Shown here: positions 35,564 through 48,289 of the stretch, one piece after another | Position numbering within the stretch: position 1 is the stretch's first letter | Layout: each line of letters begins with the position of its first letter | Notes under the pieces: generated by a model | What the model was told of the DNA's origin: nothing | Seen by the model: the letters and a program-made list of their open reading frames with translations, nothing else | The model's database searches: none | Position numbers and translations under genes: made by a program | Source of the DNA: Lathyrus oleraceus | Lineage: Eukaryota; Streptophyta; Magnoliopsida; Fabales; Fabaceae | Length of the DNA: 64,000 bases | Direction of reading: 5' to 3' | NCBI RefSeq assembly: GCF_024323335.1 | Contig: NC_066583.1 | Span: 371,133,952 to 371,197,951, forward strand

Positions 35564-36720
35564 ATCATGTGAATTCACTTGATTGATGCTCACAAGATAG
35601 GTTTATACAACAAGTAAAGATGAGATGTTGACCACAATAAAACAATCTTTAAACTGGCCTATTTGCTAATAAACTAAAATTGTTTTACTAACTATGGCCT
35701 GAACATGAACCTAGTTAGTATTATTATTTGTTGGGTTGAGTTTAACTTAATGCTACAAATCCGAGATACATATCACCCACTTATAAATATATTTTTGAGT
35801 TGCATCTAGTTATATATCTAACTTTTAATAGACTCTTTACGCGTCCATAATTAAACATTTATAACGCGAACATAATAATTTTATAATGCATAGTCTAACA
35901 AATCTTAGATAGACTTTTATGCCATCTTAAATCTCCGTCAACCGAATTTATAGAATTATTTTTCTCCACGTTAGAGTTGTCACGCCCTCTTGTATGACAA
36001 CGAAGCCTTCCCTCAGACCTTCAATTATAATATTATCTTTCTCTTTTTGTAGACTCATATTATCTCTTACTTTTAAGGGCTTTTGTCAAGTGGGAAGTTT
36101 GGATTTAACAAATTTTTATAGTTTACTTATAACACACCAGTTAACTCACATTTATTGTTCACATAATCGTTTCTTATACTCATAGTAGATTTACACAATT
36201 CATCATGACACATTTATACAATTTACTGTGGCACAATATACATATTTTATAACACATCATTTATTTTCACTAAACACAAATATATATAAAGCATTGAAGC
36301 ACTTAAACAGTTATACAAAACACATAACATTAATCATGTGAATTCTAGACATTTACTCTATCCTTAACTACATAACTATCCTATAAAACGCATCACATAA
36401 TTTTAATATAAATGATATACCACTTTAATAGTAATGTTTCTACTACTCATTTCAGTCTCAATTTATCCACACTACTAGTAATATGAAAAACACCCTTCAT
36501 AACAGTTAGAAAAAGAATACAATCACGTTCGATCAACTGTTATGAGATAAAGTATGATTGTACGTACGATTCTTTCCACCATGATCGTGCGACCATGATT
36601 ATAAGGCAAGTAGCGTGCAACCTATCACAAATGTTACTCTAAACAACTGTTGTTGTATGTCTCAAGAAGTCATAACGGTTACTTTAAACAACCGTTGTTG
36701 TATGTCTTTTAATTAAAAAA
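35564..36720. other. AT-rich intergenic region
   Basis: No gene supported. At 36645-36710 a word around AACAACYGTTGTTGTATGTC occurs twice, a short inverted-repeat motif of unknown origin. Confidence 0.4.
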
Positions 36721-36893
36721 CATGCAGTAGTGGAACAAAAACAGTAAGAACAACAAGAACAAAAACAACAACAATAACAACAACAACAAGAGTAACAACA
36801 ATATCAACAACAACATCAACAACAGAAACAACAATAAGAACAAGAACAACAAGAACAACAACAAAAAAAAGAACAATAACAACAACAACTAAC
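36721..36893. repeat. Imperfect (AAC)n microsatellite
   Basis: About 170 bp of AAC/AAT/AAG triplets. The long valine-rich frame on the minus strand here is only the translation of this repeat. Confidence 0.9.
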
Positions 36894-37227
36894 ATTGCTA
36901 ACTTGTATCCATATTTTCCTTGTCTCATTCAAGTTGGATAAGACGTGATGGATTTCTGAAATTTATTAATGAAAGAAATGATGTTTTCGAGTTTTGTTTA
37001 TGAAAGAAATGGTGTTTTCGAGCTTGGTTTAGAGGAGAAATAGAGTGTCGTAAATGGAAGATGATGTTTGGAGGTAGAATAAAAAGTTCGTCTAAGTTAG
37101 AAGTTCATCTAAGTTTTAGGTTTCACACGGATCACTAATGTTAGTATGTTGAGCGTTGATACTCTCTAAATGGACGGTAAATATTTGTTTAAGGACGGTG
37201 AAGAAACTTAATAAACACACTTATATT
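36894..37227. other. Intergenic, small tandem duplication
   Basis: Contains TGAAAGAAATGRTGTTTTCG twice (36970 and 37001). No coding signal. Confidence 0.45.
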
Positions 37228-37510
37228 TTCGTATGACGCTGAGTGACTTTTTACCGCGGTTGAAAGTTCTAACCGTAGTAAAAAGTGGATTAAAATAAAA
37301 TAAAAACAAAATTACAAGTGTTAGGATTCGAACTCATGACTATGCGTCACTTTTCACCACGGTTGGAACTTCTAATCGTGGTAAAAAGTGATTTAAAAAT
37401 AAATAAAAAACAAAACTGTAAGTGATAGGATTCAAATTCTTGACCATACACTACTTTTTACCACGGTTGAAAATTTCAACCGTAGTGAAAAGTGATTTAA
37501 AAATGAAAAT
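37228..37510. repeat. Three ~105-bp tandem units, each with a hairpin
   Basis: Each unit has an inverted repeat of the form TTTTTACCACGGTTGAAA...TTTCAACCGTRGTAAAAAGT, then A-rich sequence and ATAGGATTCRAAYTCWTGAC. Units lie at about 37235, 37345 and 37445. Words like ACCACGGTT in inverted array resemble subterminal repeats of CACTA-type transposons in legumes; no transposase is seen, so the class is tentative. Confidence 0.7.
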
Positions 37511-38690
37511 AAAAGGAAAGTGCTTAAGGAAATAGATTCTATCACGATTGATACTTTAGACTAGATAGAATGAGATTACAAAAAATATTTTTTATAGCAG
37601 TATCAATAACACATTTATTCAACTAAATCACTCCTTTTAAGCAATTTGGATACCCTAATAAAATGTGTGAAATTAAATAATCTTGTTTGTCTTATTCTTC
37701 ATTACACATTTTAACCCATCAAATTCATCTCCCACTTTAAGATTTGAGCTTTATCACCGATATAGAATATAGAAGTCAACAAATGCAACTTCTAAATAAA
37801 AGGTAGTAACAATTTAGCCACAAGGAAAATTCTTTAAGATTAATAGTAGAAACAATGAACTTAATTCTTATTAAAAAAAAGTGACTATGATAGCAAAAGT
37901 GATATTGATAGTAGAGTTTGATCTTCCAAACACAATATTTACATATTACATACTGAAACCTTCAAAATATGAAATAATGCATATTACATACTGAAACCTT
38001 CAAAATATGCAACAATGAATTAAAGACTACTTAATAATTTATAAGTACAATGAATAAAACAAGTGGTGAATCTTTCTTGGGGCATAAGGTGGCCATATCA
38101 TTCCCCAAAATTTCAAATATATTACATAATTTGCTACTTAAGAGATACTTGTCAAAGTGAAATTCCTTGATGTTATAAAGAAAGATTCAAATTTTGATTT
38201 ACGAAGATAAAGAATAATGACAATTAAAATAAATAATTTTTAATAAAAATAATTTTTTATGCAATAAGACATCAACTTAAATTGATAAAAAAGATAAAAG
38301 AGAAAGAATTGAATAACTTGTTTACCTAGTTATATCAAAGGATCTGCTCTAGGAGAGAGAGCAGCTCTTCGATTCACTATAATTCTAAAAGTTATTAAAA
38401 AATATTACAAATGAGTTATAAGAAAAGAGTCATCGAAATTCTCAAGAACAAGCTCTATTTTTTACCCAAGCATTTCCTAATCTCTTCAACTCTCTCTATA
38501 TATATGGATCACACAAGTCCAGGGTGTTTAGAATTGCTTCTCAATTTCTTTAGATATCTCCAAAGGTTTCCCTCAACCCTTTCCTCTTTAAATCTTCCCT
38601 TATTAGGATTGTCACATATTTCTTTTGTCTTTATATATAAAGTTCTAAATGAATTTAGGGGGGGCCTGATGCCTCGTAGGGTTTGATGTT
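37511..38690. other. AT-rich region, no gene supported
   Basis: Includes a 38-bp direct repeat (about 37945-38015, word ACTGAAACCTTCAAAATATG twice). A 91-codon frame at 38411-38686 has no recognisable character. Confidence 0.4.
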
Positions 38691-40330
38691 TTATGTTTTG
38701 TAACTTGTCAATCTAGTTTTGGTTTAAGGCGAATTGAATCGCCTCACGCGATTCTAGGATTTTAAACTAGATCATTTTATGCATGCATAAATAAAGTCAT
38801 TTATTTTTAAGTTAACACATCATGATTATAGTTTCTTAATCATTATAGTTTCTTAATCAGAGGTTTGAGTTAATAACCACATGAAAGTATGATTCAAGTA
38901 TAACAAGTCATTAGTTAAAAAAACACTTCAATTTTGTCAAGCTTTTAACTTCTGCCAACGTGATTCGAATCAACAACTTGTATGACTCGAATAAACTTAA
39001 CTGTGAAACCGAGAAATTAATTCTGTGAGGTTGGTTTGGATCAATCCTTAATAGTTATGCATGATTTTGTTTATGTAAGTTTGATTTGAATCAAAGATTT
39101 GACTGATTCGAATCAAACATGAATCATAAATTCTTGATTTTTTGCTTCCATATATCTTATTTGAATAAAATGAAATATTCATTCAAATCATAATGGTTTT
39201 GATTCGGAACAAAGAGTGTCTTGACTCGAATCAAATTTCAAGAGGAAATTATTGGATCTGGCTTCTTGCTTCAAGATTCAAATGACATGTAAATTTGATG
39301 CGAATCACAAGATCAAATTTCTGGATTCTTAAGTTCTTGAATGAAATCATTCTTTCATTCGACTCAATCGTTTCATGCTTCTTTGACTCAAATCTAATGG
39401 GTTTTTCTCTCATATTTTGTGCATAACCTCCAGTGAATATATAAACCATTTTTCTTCAAATATTCATTTAATTCATTCAATTTTTTGTTTAACATTCAAC
39501 CCATTTTTCTATAAACCTTCAATAATTTTGTTTTGAGTTTTGGATCTTGAGAGTGCATATGAAAATGTGTTTCTCTTCAAATCTCTAGCTCTTTCCATTG
39601 TTATTTAGATTAGCTTCTTAACCTAGTGTGTGAGATATGTGTGAGGAGTTTCGTTCTTAGTTTAACGTATTATGACGATAGAGTGGCTTTTGTGTGGTCG
39701 TGGTTGGGAATTAGCAATCCAATAGGAAAAAGAAGAAATCTCTTTTCTCTATGTTGCTTTGGTAGAGCTTAAGTGAAGTTGTTATAGATAAAACATGAGT
39801 TTTCGTGTTCTTCAAATAGATCAAGATTCAAAGGACTGTTAGGGTTGAGTAAATGTTGCTACGGAGCGTAGGCTTGACATAATTCTTGATATATGAAGAG
39901 TGAAGTCGATATCAGTAAATCTTGTAGAGATCTGCAAAGCATACGCCACATACAATGAAAGAGGATCAAGATAAAAGATTAGTTATTTTCATGATTATCT
40001 TGTTATCAAGTGGTTGTCTAGTTTATGTAAACAATTATGATTTTATATTGGAAGACAACACATTTTCAATGGAAAACCATTGCGGACTAGATTAGGCATA
40101 AAGTGAGGACAAATGTGATGAACCAGTATAAATTCGGTGTACATTTCTTCTTTTCCCTACCTCTCTTTAATTTTCTTAATATTGCATGCTCGCGTGTTTA
40201 ATCAATTTCTTAGAAATTGTATGTGGTTGAGTTTAATTTCATGTCATAGCGATTTCTAGTGTAAGTTTTGGTCCGTGTTAAATCTATAATTTCTAAATAA
40301 TATTATTCATGATCAAATCTGAAAACTTTG
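38691..40330 (+). repeat. Decayed LTR-like segment with TTCGAA-centred palindromes
   Basis: Multiple imperfect copies of TTGATTCGAATCAA: 38961, 39081-39094, 39104-39115, about 39199 and 39221-39234, often two per ~25-50 bp. The stretch near 40080-40150 reads like the late part of a SIRE-type copia LTR. I could not find a matching second LTR, so it may be a solo or truncated LTR. Inference, low confidence. Confidence 0.4.
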
Positions 40331-41517
40331 GTTGTAGAATCCTATCATCAAATTGAATATTGTTTAATTTACATCTCTCGCTGAAATGAACGTTATTTGA
40401 TTTGAGACTTTGATTGTTTTGGTATTCTTCATATATCCTTGATTTGTCACTGGATATAGGTGTGTAATACATAATCTATTTAATCACATATCTTTTAAGG
40501 GAAACTTTTGTTACGCACGTTGAAGCAGAAAAGTGAGTATGTAAATTATCGTATTCACATGGATAAGTTATGTTTTAAAGACCATTTAGCAGTTTCTAAG
40601 ATTCTAAGGAAATGGTTGTTTATAGTTGTTTGTTGCGAAAAAGTAAATGACATAAAATAAATGGAGATTTTGGTGTTAATAGTGGGAAAACTTGCTATGG
40701 TAGATTTCATCATCTTTTATCCTCATGTATAACCATTGGTCAATAATATGCTATTCTACTCAACTATTAATATTACTACCCGTTTCTCTCATTACAACTC
40801 ATTTCTGAGTCAACAACGTGATATCGGTTGTGTTGCCTAACAGACGATCTCTCGATCTATTAACTAATACAACAACATTAAGATTAAATAATATACAACA
40901 TCATTTAAGAATTAGAAGTACATGTAGATATTAAACATAACCATATGCCTAGGAATTAACATCCAATAGATGGAGACTTGGATCTAGTAATGACCAACAC
41001 CTATCGTATGTCAAATCATACCATGAAAACATATTTTAGGTAGCTAATCTAAAATAAGCATTAAGAACAAAGAATCATCAATGTTAAAGCTTAAGTAGAA
41101 TTACATAAAAAGCCATGTCTATGATTAATACATGAGTATATCATGACTACATCTACCTCCAACACATAGATTTTTAACTACACTTACTCATCATAGTTTT
41201 ACATGTAATCCTTAGAAGAAAGAGTTGGAATAACATCTGCATCGATCAATCGAGCAGCATTTTCGCCTTCAATCTTCCTCTATTATTCTCCTATTGAGAT
41301 TAAGGTGAATCTACTCATTTTCTACACTACCTTAAATCTACCAAAAACTCCCTTAAAACTGAAATGAAATCCCTATTTATAGTTACTGATATGAGGTCAT
41401 CACTAGGCATACCGCTCATTTGCGGCTAGTGCGTCTACTTTCTTCTAGGTTAAGCAATGTAACATGTCTCGTAACTTGTCCAGCCATATTGTCTCGCTAG
41501 GTGCACCGCCCTGTTAG
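40331..41517. other. Old repeat debris, unclassified
   Basis: No ORF supported. The word AGACGATCTCTC at about 40853 is the reverse of one in the Athila-type LTR (GAGAGATCGTCT at 18953), so a minus-strand, strongly diverged Athila LTR is possible at 40.5-41.4 kb. Confidence 0.3.
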
Positions 41518-42150
41518 ACTTGAGACTTCGTACACAAGAGAGAGGGAGGGGGTGAATTGTGTTTCATTTTAAAAATAATTTTTAAAGAAAAATTATTTTA
41601 TAAAAAAAGTTTGAAATTATTTTGCAAATCAAACACAGTAATAGCAGGGGAAATAAAATGATAGAAGGAAAGGCAAGGAAAAAGTAAAGCGATATGGAAG
41701 AAAGATAACACTGTAGAATTTATATAGGTTCGGCCAAGAAAAACTATTATTGCCCTCATGATATAATCTTAAGAGTATCCACTAAATTTTAGAGCTTGAA
41801 GGATTGTCCCACGAATTCCCTTTTACAAGAAAATGAAGTTTTCAGGTAAACTTTCAACCACATAGAGAATAAGGCTTGAAGCGATTAGTCTTTTCACAAA
41901 ATAGAGAATATGGCTCAAAGCGGTTAGTCTTCTCACCAAACAGCGAACACAAATTGAATTGATTAGTCTTCTCACCAAGCAACGAACACGGCTTGAAGCA
42001 GTTAGTTTTCTCACCAAACAAAGATCTCCCATAAGTTAATCTCAAACCAATACGAGGTTTTAAGTTAACTATCCTTTGAACTGAGCCGAGGTTTTACACA
42101 GGCTGACCACAAGATGATATGGGTGCCTAAAGTTAAGAATTAACCCTTTC
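41518..42150 (+). repeat. Unclassified repeat, copy A, with ~45-bp tandem units
   Basis: Shares order and words with 44910-45480: a start near GACTTCRTACACA, then an AAA-rich stretch, then GTTAGTCTTC units, then CTGAGCCGAGGTTTTACAC (near 42082). At 41870-42030 the unit GATTAGTCTTCTCACCAAAC recurs about four times. Small frames here are repeat translations. Confidence 0.65.
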
Positions 42151-42239
42151 TTTGCAGGAATGCTTTACATTCCCAAACATTGAATAGTATCTTGATAGCA
42201 GTTGTTCAAAGCATATGATTGGTGAAAAAACTAGATTCT

Positions 42240-42790
42240 CTACTTTCTTTCGTAAATAAGGAGGATTTGTTTCTTATGGAGATAATAATAAAGGAAAAAT
42301 CCTAGGGTTTGACACCATTAGTAAGTCCTTCAATCCAATGATTGGGGAAGTTCTCTTGGTTAAAGGGTTAAAGCATGATTTACTTAGTATAAGTCAATTA
42401 TGTAACAAAGGTAACAATGTAACATTTGATTATTCTTGCTTCAAGATCATAAAATCTAAATCAAACGAAACTCTATTTATAAGTTCTAGAAGGGGAAATA
42501 CCTATATAGGGAATTTAAATAAAATTTCTTCAAATGATGTATGTCTCCTAAATAACAAGGATGAATCTTGGCTATGACAGAGGAGAATAGCTCACATTCA
42601 CATGGATCACTAAATAAGTTGGTTAAGAAAGATCTTGTAGACAGCCTGTCAGACTTACATTTTGAAAAGAACACATAATGTAATGTGTGGCAAAAGGGAA
42701 AGCAAGTAAGGGCTTATTTTAATGCTAAATATATTATTTATATTGATCAAACCTTACAACTGTTTCATATGGACCTTTTTGGCCCATCCA
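42240..42790 (+). pseudogene. Ty1/copia pol fragment (integrase N-terminus), decayed
   Basis: Translated text includes [19 protein letters not shown] (from about 42356) and later [13 protein letters not shown] (near 42750), both standard for the region before and inside copia integrase. Stops and a frame change separate them. No LTRs can be assigned. Confidence 0.75.
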
Positions 42791-43764
42791 GAATTGTAAT
42801 TGGGTTGTTGCAATCAACTGCGTTGTTGCAATTCAGCTCCTTAGAGCTTTTTGGACCTTGTGCTGGATTATGTCCGGGCTTTCTTATTTTTTGCACCCTG
42901 GCCAACTTATTTTTACCCTTTTCTATAAAAACACTAAAAAGCTCATCTATTTGGTTAGCAGAAAATCTTCTGACTTTATGAGAAAATATTAAATGAACTA
43001 TTTTAAAGGATTAATTAGAGTTTTCTGATCCTTCAACCTTTAAATAGTGTACTACCTTGATTACCAAGCAACCTTGATAAAAACTCCCCCTTTTAAGGGA
43101 ATGCCAACATAATGTGGCACACTATTTTTTTTGTATCGTTGGATTCCAGAGTTGTTTAAACTACAAGATAGATATGTCCACCGCATATTTTTCTTCTCAA
43201 CCATCTAAGAGGTTAGCATATCATCATAGATCATAGATATTTATACCATCCTCAACGAAAACTTGCTTTGATCACGATCATTGATATATACCATGAACGA
43301 ACATTCTTGGATCATATAATTTAATTAAAACCACTATATTTTAAAGACTATAATCTTTGTTATGCAGAAATTTATTTAATATGTGTTAAGGCTTTATAAA
43401 ATCTACAAAGCATCCCTGCAAAACATACTAGGATTTCACCTTTGGTACGCAAGTTGTTTTGGGTCCGAGTGTGTTAGTAATTCTAAAGGGTCTAGGGTTA
43501 CTACCTTTAGACCTCTTCAATTTATCAAAACAAAACGGATCTAGATGGCCATATTTATTATAGTGGGAAGATTTATAGACAAATCAATTAACTTTTTTAC
43601 TATTTAATTATTTATTATATGCTCTATTGGATTTAAACCCTAGTCCAGTCTTATTTAAGGAAGACCTTTGTTTTATAAGATCATGTCAAGGTTTTCTTTT
43701 TCCTGAGTAATTTACTTATGGTTTCATGCAAATTTATTACTTAGGGTTAAACAACTGCTTATAT
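42791..43764. other. Degenerate region after the copia fragment
   Basis: CTCCCCCTTTTAAGGGAATG at 43084 resembles a reversed copia polypurine area. No ORF is supported. Confidence 0.35.
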
Positions 43765-44053
43765 GATAACTCTGTTACCTCATGGTCATCTTCTTTGTGA
43801 GATATTTTTAAGAAGACTTCATCTTCTTCGTTCGAAGAAGATTCTTTGAAGGTTCTTTCTGACGTTGTATCTTTACCATTTATAGAAGATTCCACTAGAC
43901 GATGATAACTCTGTTACCTCATGGTCATCTTCTTTGTGAGATATTTTTAAGAAGACTTCATCTTCTTCGTTCGAAGAAGATTCTTTGAAGGTTCTTTCTG
44001 ACGTTGTATCTTTACCATTTATAGAAGATTTATTCAATATTATTTTCTCTAAG
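43765..44053 (+). repeat. 139-bp tandem direct duplication
   Basis: The segment starting GATAACTCTGTTACC at 43765 restarts at 43904 with almost no change. The second copy has an extra ~23 bp before ATTCCACTAGACGA. Each copy contains the palindrome TCTTCTTCGTTCGAAGAAGA. A 77-codon frame (43985-44218, serine/glutamate-rich) runs out of the second copy; I do not recognise it. Confidence 0.85.
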
Positions 44054-44218
44054 ATTCCACTAGACGAGGCTTCTTCTTCTTCATATCCTCTTACAGATGA
44101 ACTTCCTTCCTTTGATGTTGAATTCTCTGAAGATCGTTCAACTACTGAGACTGTTCTTTTGAAGGAAACCACAAGAGTTTCCTTGGAGGAGTTTGATGAA
44201 GTTGTTAATGATTTTTAA

Positions 44219-44909
44219 GCTTTAGCTTACGCCTTCATCTTTAAGTAGTTGAACTAATCTGTTCAACTTCTCTATGATTTCTTCTTTCTTTGATTTTTCT
44301 CGAAAGTTATAAACACTCCCATCTCTTAATTTAAGGATTGGGTCAAATTTATGATTCTAAATCTTAATTTTTAGATATTTGTTAGTAACAATCCCTCTAA
44401 CATTATTTCTAACATTTCTAAATTTAGAGAGGTATTTATGAATAAAAATTTCATCTTCTTCGCCTCATGTGTTCATTCGCTCTTGTTCGACACTTGGAGA
44501 AACTCTATATATTATTTCATGAGTTCTCAAATTTTCTTGGTGGATTTGAAATTATGAACATAAAGGAATTAATTATCATCTAAATACAGTACTTAAAAGT
44601 TCTTAATTTTGAAATCAATTTTAAACTTTATGTTTTCCTCTATGGTCCAAAAGAAATCGGATTTATCTACTACTTCTCCATTTATGTTGTGAGTAGGGAT
44701 AAATGGACCATTGCTTATCATTTCTCACAATTCATAATTAAAATTTTGAATGAACATTTAAAATCTAAATCTCCATAGTTCAAACTTATCACTATTAAAA
44801 GGTGGAGGTGTATTTAGGAAAGATCTATTGTTAAACATAGTGTTGGAAGTCATCATCCTCCTGAGCCGATTAATCTTTGAACAAAAGTTAGACTTTAATG
44901 TCACTTATT
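44219..44909. other. No feature seen
   Basis: AT-rich, many stops in all frames, probably old transposon debris. Confidence 0.35.
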
Positions 44910-45480
44910 GAACATGTGACTTCATACACACTATGAGGGTGGATTATAGGGGTTTGAAAAACTTTGGTTTAAAAAAATATGTTTTCTAAATTAGAGTTTA
45001 AAAACATTTTGATGGAAAATGTTTGAATATTGCAGCTGAAAAAACATTGTAGCATAAATATGCAAAAGTAAAGAGATTAGGGGAAAGAGATGACACCGGG
45101 ATTTACAGATGTTATGTATAAATGAAGTGGCCTACTCCTCTTCCCAAGAAATGATATTGAGAATATCCAATAATGCTTATGAACTTTTAGAAGGTTAAGT
45201 TCACGAACCCCATTATACAAGGAACAAAGAAGTTTCAAGTTTACTTTCAACTAAACAGCAAACAAAGGAATAAAGTAGTTAGTCTTCCTTCCAAACACGA
45301 ACAAATATTTGATCGGTTAGTCCCCAAGGTAAATCGAGAATTCCTACTGACTTATCTCAAACCAATGCAGATTTTTAAATTGGTCATACTTCGTACTGAG
45401 CCGAGGTTTTACACGGGCTGACCATGAACAGAACCAAAAATTTACATCAAGATGATCTCGAACCAACTTGGACTTTTACA
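44910..45480 (+). repeat. Unclassified repeat, copy B
   Basis: Paralogue of 41518-42150, with fewer GTTAGTC units. CTGAGCCGAGGTTTTACAC is near 45398. Confidence 0.65.
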
Positions 45481-45800
45481 CCAGGCTGAGCTAATAAAAC
45501 CCATAAAAAGATTTTTCACCGGTTATATTCAAGAACCTAGAAATAAAGTTTTTCCTTAAGTGGCTCAGATCACAAACCAAATAGAGACTTAATATTAAAT
45601 CCTCCAAGCAAATTTTTTAACGGGTTTACCTTCAAACCCAAATAAACACTTCCTAAGGAATAAAGATTCACTCAAGAGGAAACATAATTCTTGGTGAATT
45701 AACAATATTACCCTTCCTAACAAACTTTCTCACTTAAACACAAGAAACTTTCTCAAAGCACTATGGTCAAATTTATGTGAGAGAAAGAGAAATCTTTTTG

Positions 45801-45813
45801 GAGAGAGAGATAG

Positions 45814-45854
<41 letters not shown>
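45801..45854. repeat. (GATA)n(GA)n microsatellite
   Basis: GA repeats, then about six GATA units, then GA repeats. Confidence 0.9.
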
Positions 45855-46069
45855 AATCTTTCTCAAGTAACAATAAGTTATCTTCAACATAGTAATATCA
45901 TCCTAAATATAACATAAAATGAAATCCTAAATATAACATAAAATGAAATTCATAGAAGATTCAATAATGTGCAAAACATATAATATTTTGAGACATTACA
46001 TGATCCAATCGACAAAATGATAAAATGTTTTCGGTATCATAGAATGTTATTGATGTTATAATTAAAAAT

Positions 46070-48200
46070 TATTAATGTTATTGGTGTGTTATAAAATGAC
46101 AAAAAAAATTGTAAGTGGGTACAAAAAATGTTCAATGCATGGATAAAGTGGTACATGGAAAAGTGTGGTGATCTCAAGTCTAACGTCACTTGTCACATTC
46201 ACATTCCCATTCATCGAGGACTCTGGCACTGGGGGTGTAGAAGTGCTAGTGGAGACACTTGTTATTTTGCATGACCTTATAACCCATCAAATAGATGTTA
46301 AAATGGAATTCCTAAATGGAGATCTCGATGAAGAAATTTACATGTAGTAACCACAAGGTTATGTTCTTTTATGAAATTAACAAAAGGTGTGCAAACTTGT
46401 CAAATCCTTGTATGGATTAAAACAAGCTCCAAAACAATGACATCAAAAGTTTGACTCTTTAATACTCTCAAATAGATTTGTTCCCAATTCTTGTGACAAG
46501 TGTTTATACACAAAGGTGCGTGAAAACATTATAATATTGTTTTGTCTCTACGTTGATGACATGTTGATAATTAACAACAAGATGAATGGAATTTTAGAAA
46601 CAAAGATGTTTCTAACTTTCACATTTAAGATGAAAGATCTTGGACTAGTTGACACTATTTTGGAGATCAAAGTAAAGCGAAATAGTAGGGGTTATAAACT
46701 TAATCAAACACATTATATTGAGAAAATGATTGATAAGTTGAAACACTTACGTTTCAAGGAAGTGAACACTCCATTTGATCCCAGTGTCAAACTTCAAAAG
46801 AGTGATGGAAGAGTTGTGGCTCATTTGAAATATGCAAGTACAATTGACTATCTAATGTATTTGATGCAGTGTATCAGACTCGAAATAACATTTACAGTTA
46901 GTAAAATGAGTATATTTACTAGCAATCCAAATGGTGAGCATTGCAAAGCCATCACAAGAATTTTTGATTATCTATTGAAAACCAAATATCTTGTCCTTCA
47001 TTGTGGTAGAAACAAAAATCGAGCTTTCGAGATCATAAATATACAACTGGGTGAATATTTACACTAGCTAGGGTGCAATATCTTGGATGAGTAAGAAACA
47101 AACGTGTATCCCTCTCTCAACCATGGAATCAGAGTTCGTGGATCTTGCTTTCGTTGGTCAAGAAGATGAATGGTTAAAAGAGCTTATGTTAGAAGTTCAA
47201 TTGTCTAAAGAAAATGTTTCAAAGGTTTTGATAAATTGTGATAGTCAAGCCACTTTATCTAGAGCATACAATAAAGTGTATAATGGAAAGTCTAGGCACA
47301 TATGTATTAGACATTCTTTCATGAGAAAATTGATTAAGGATGGAATCATTTCACTCACATATATACGTTCAAACTATAATTTAGCTAACTCATTTACTAA
47401 ACTATTGGCCAAATATTTAGTAAAGACTATCTCGAGAGCTATGGGATTGAAACTCCTTAATTAAGAGTTCCAAAAACAATAGCAACCCAATCTAATGTTA
47501 AGAAAACATTAACCTTAGATTCAATGGGTAATATTAAACTGTTGATTTAGATGTTTGTGCAACATTATATAATAATGGTGACTATTATTTGGAGGGTTGG
47601 GTTTTTCAAACTCTTAATGAAGTTTGATATTGAGAATATGTATCTCAAGTAAAGTAGATACAATATGAACTTCACCTATGTGAATTTCGAGATGGTGTTA
47701 TCTCAAAGTGAGAATTGGAATTTCTCTCACGATAAATTCACGGAATAAGAAAAACATATGCGTATAAATAGTGTCAGGAGAGATATGTATGGGAAGAACC
47801 ACTAAAGAATGTGTGTAAGGTAAGATCAGTCTAATCACAAGGAGTAACAAGTTCAAAGTATTTCCACCTAAAATTTCAATTAGATTCTGTGTCGTCCTTA
47901 CTAAGGTTAAATTCAAATTGAAATATACTTAACAAGATTAACAAAAGTGGGTTATTGTCAAAATTAATAATCATTAATTACCATTGGTGTGTTCCAAAAT
48001 GATAAGAAAACTTGCAAGTGAGTGAATGAACATTCAATGCATAGAAAATAGTCTCACACAGAAAAATTAACTCACTTTAACGCTCATTATATAGAGTTGC
48101 ATTTATTAACTCAAACAATGAGATAAAGAGGATAAAGTGTAACATGAACAAGTGTGGTGGTCCCAAGTCTTTTCTCACTTGTCACCTTTCCTAAGAGACC
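46070..48200 (+). mobile_element. Truncated Ty1/copia element with LTR remnants
   Basis: 46087-46197 and about 47984-48190 are diverged copies of one sequence (TTGGTGTGTT...AAGTGTGGTG...AAGTC...CACTTGTCAC). They flank a rotted RT/RNase H block in the same orientation and probably are LTR remnants. Gag, protease, integrase and most of the 5' LTR are missing. Confidence 0.55.
46270..47464 (+). pseudogene. Copia reverse transcriptase-RNase H, decayed
   Basis: Starts near TLVILHDLITHQIDVKMEFL and continues across stops to LYGLKQAPK. Then comes an open stretch 46516-47067 with LYVDDMLIINN, the YVDD catalytic box of copia RT. RNase H follows at 47087-47464 (MSKKQTCIPLSTMESEF, then NCDSQATLS and RHICIRH). 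At least four stops lie between the blocks. Confidence 0.85.
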
Positions 48201-48289
48201 ATAACCAACTTCCTTTTGATGATTGAACTAGACCAAATGAAATTTCTGGAAGCTCTCTCAATGTCTTTAAGGAGAGATGTAGGCCAGTT

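Noticed and set aside
36713..36928. Valine-rich 71-codon frame on the minus strand
   Set aside because: Translation of the AAC-type microsatellite.
37325..37345. TAGGATTCGAACTCATGAC, resembling the T-loop of a tRNA
   Set aside because: No acceptor or anticodon arms around it, and it repeats in each hairpin unit.
40550..41400. Possible minus-strand Athila LTR
   Set aside because: Only short words agree with the LTR at 18102; similarity is too weak to annotate as such.
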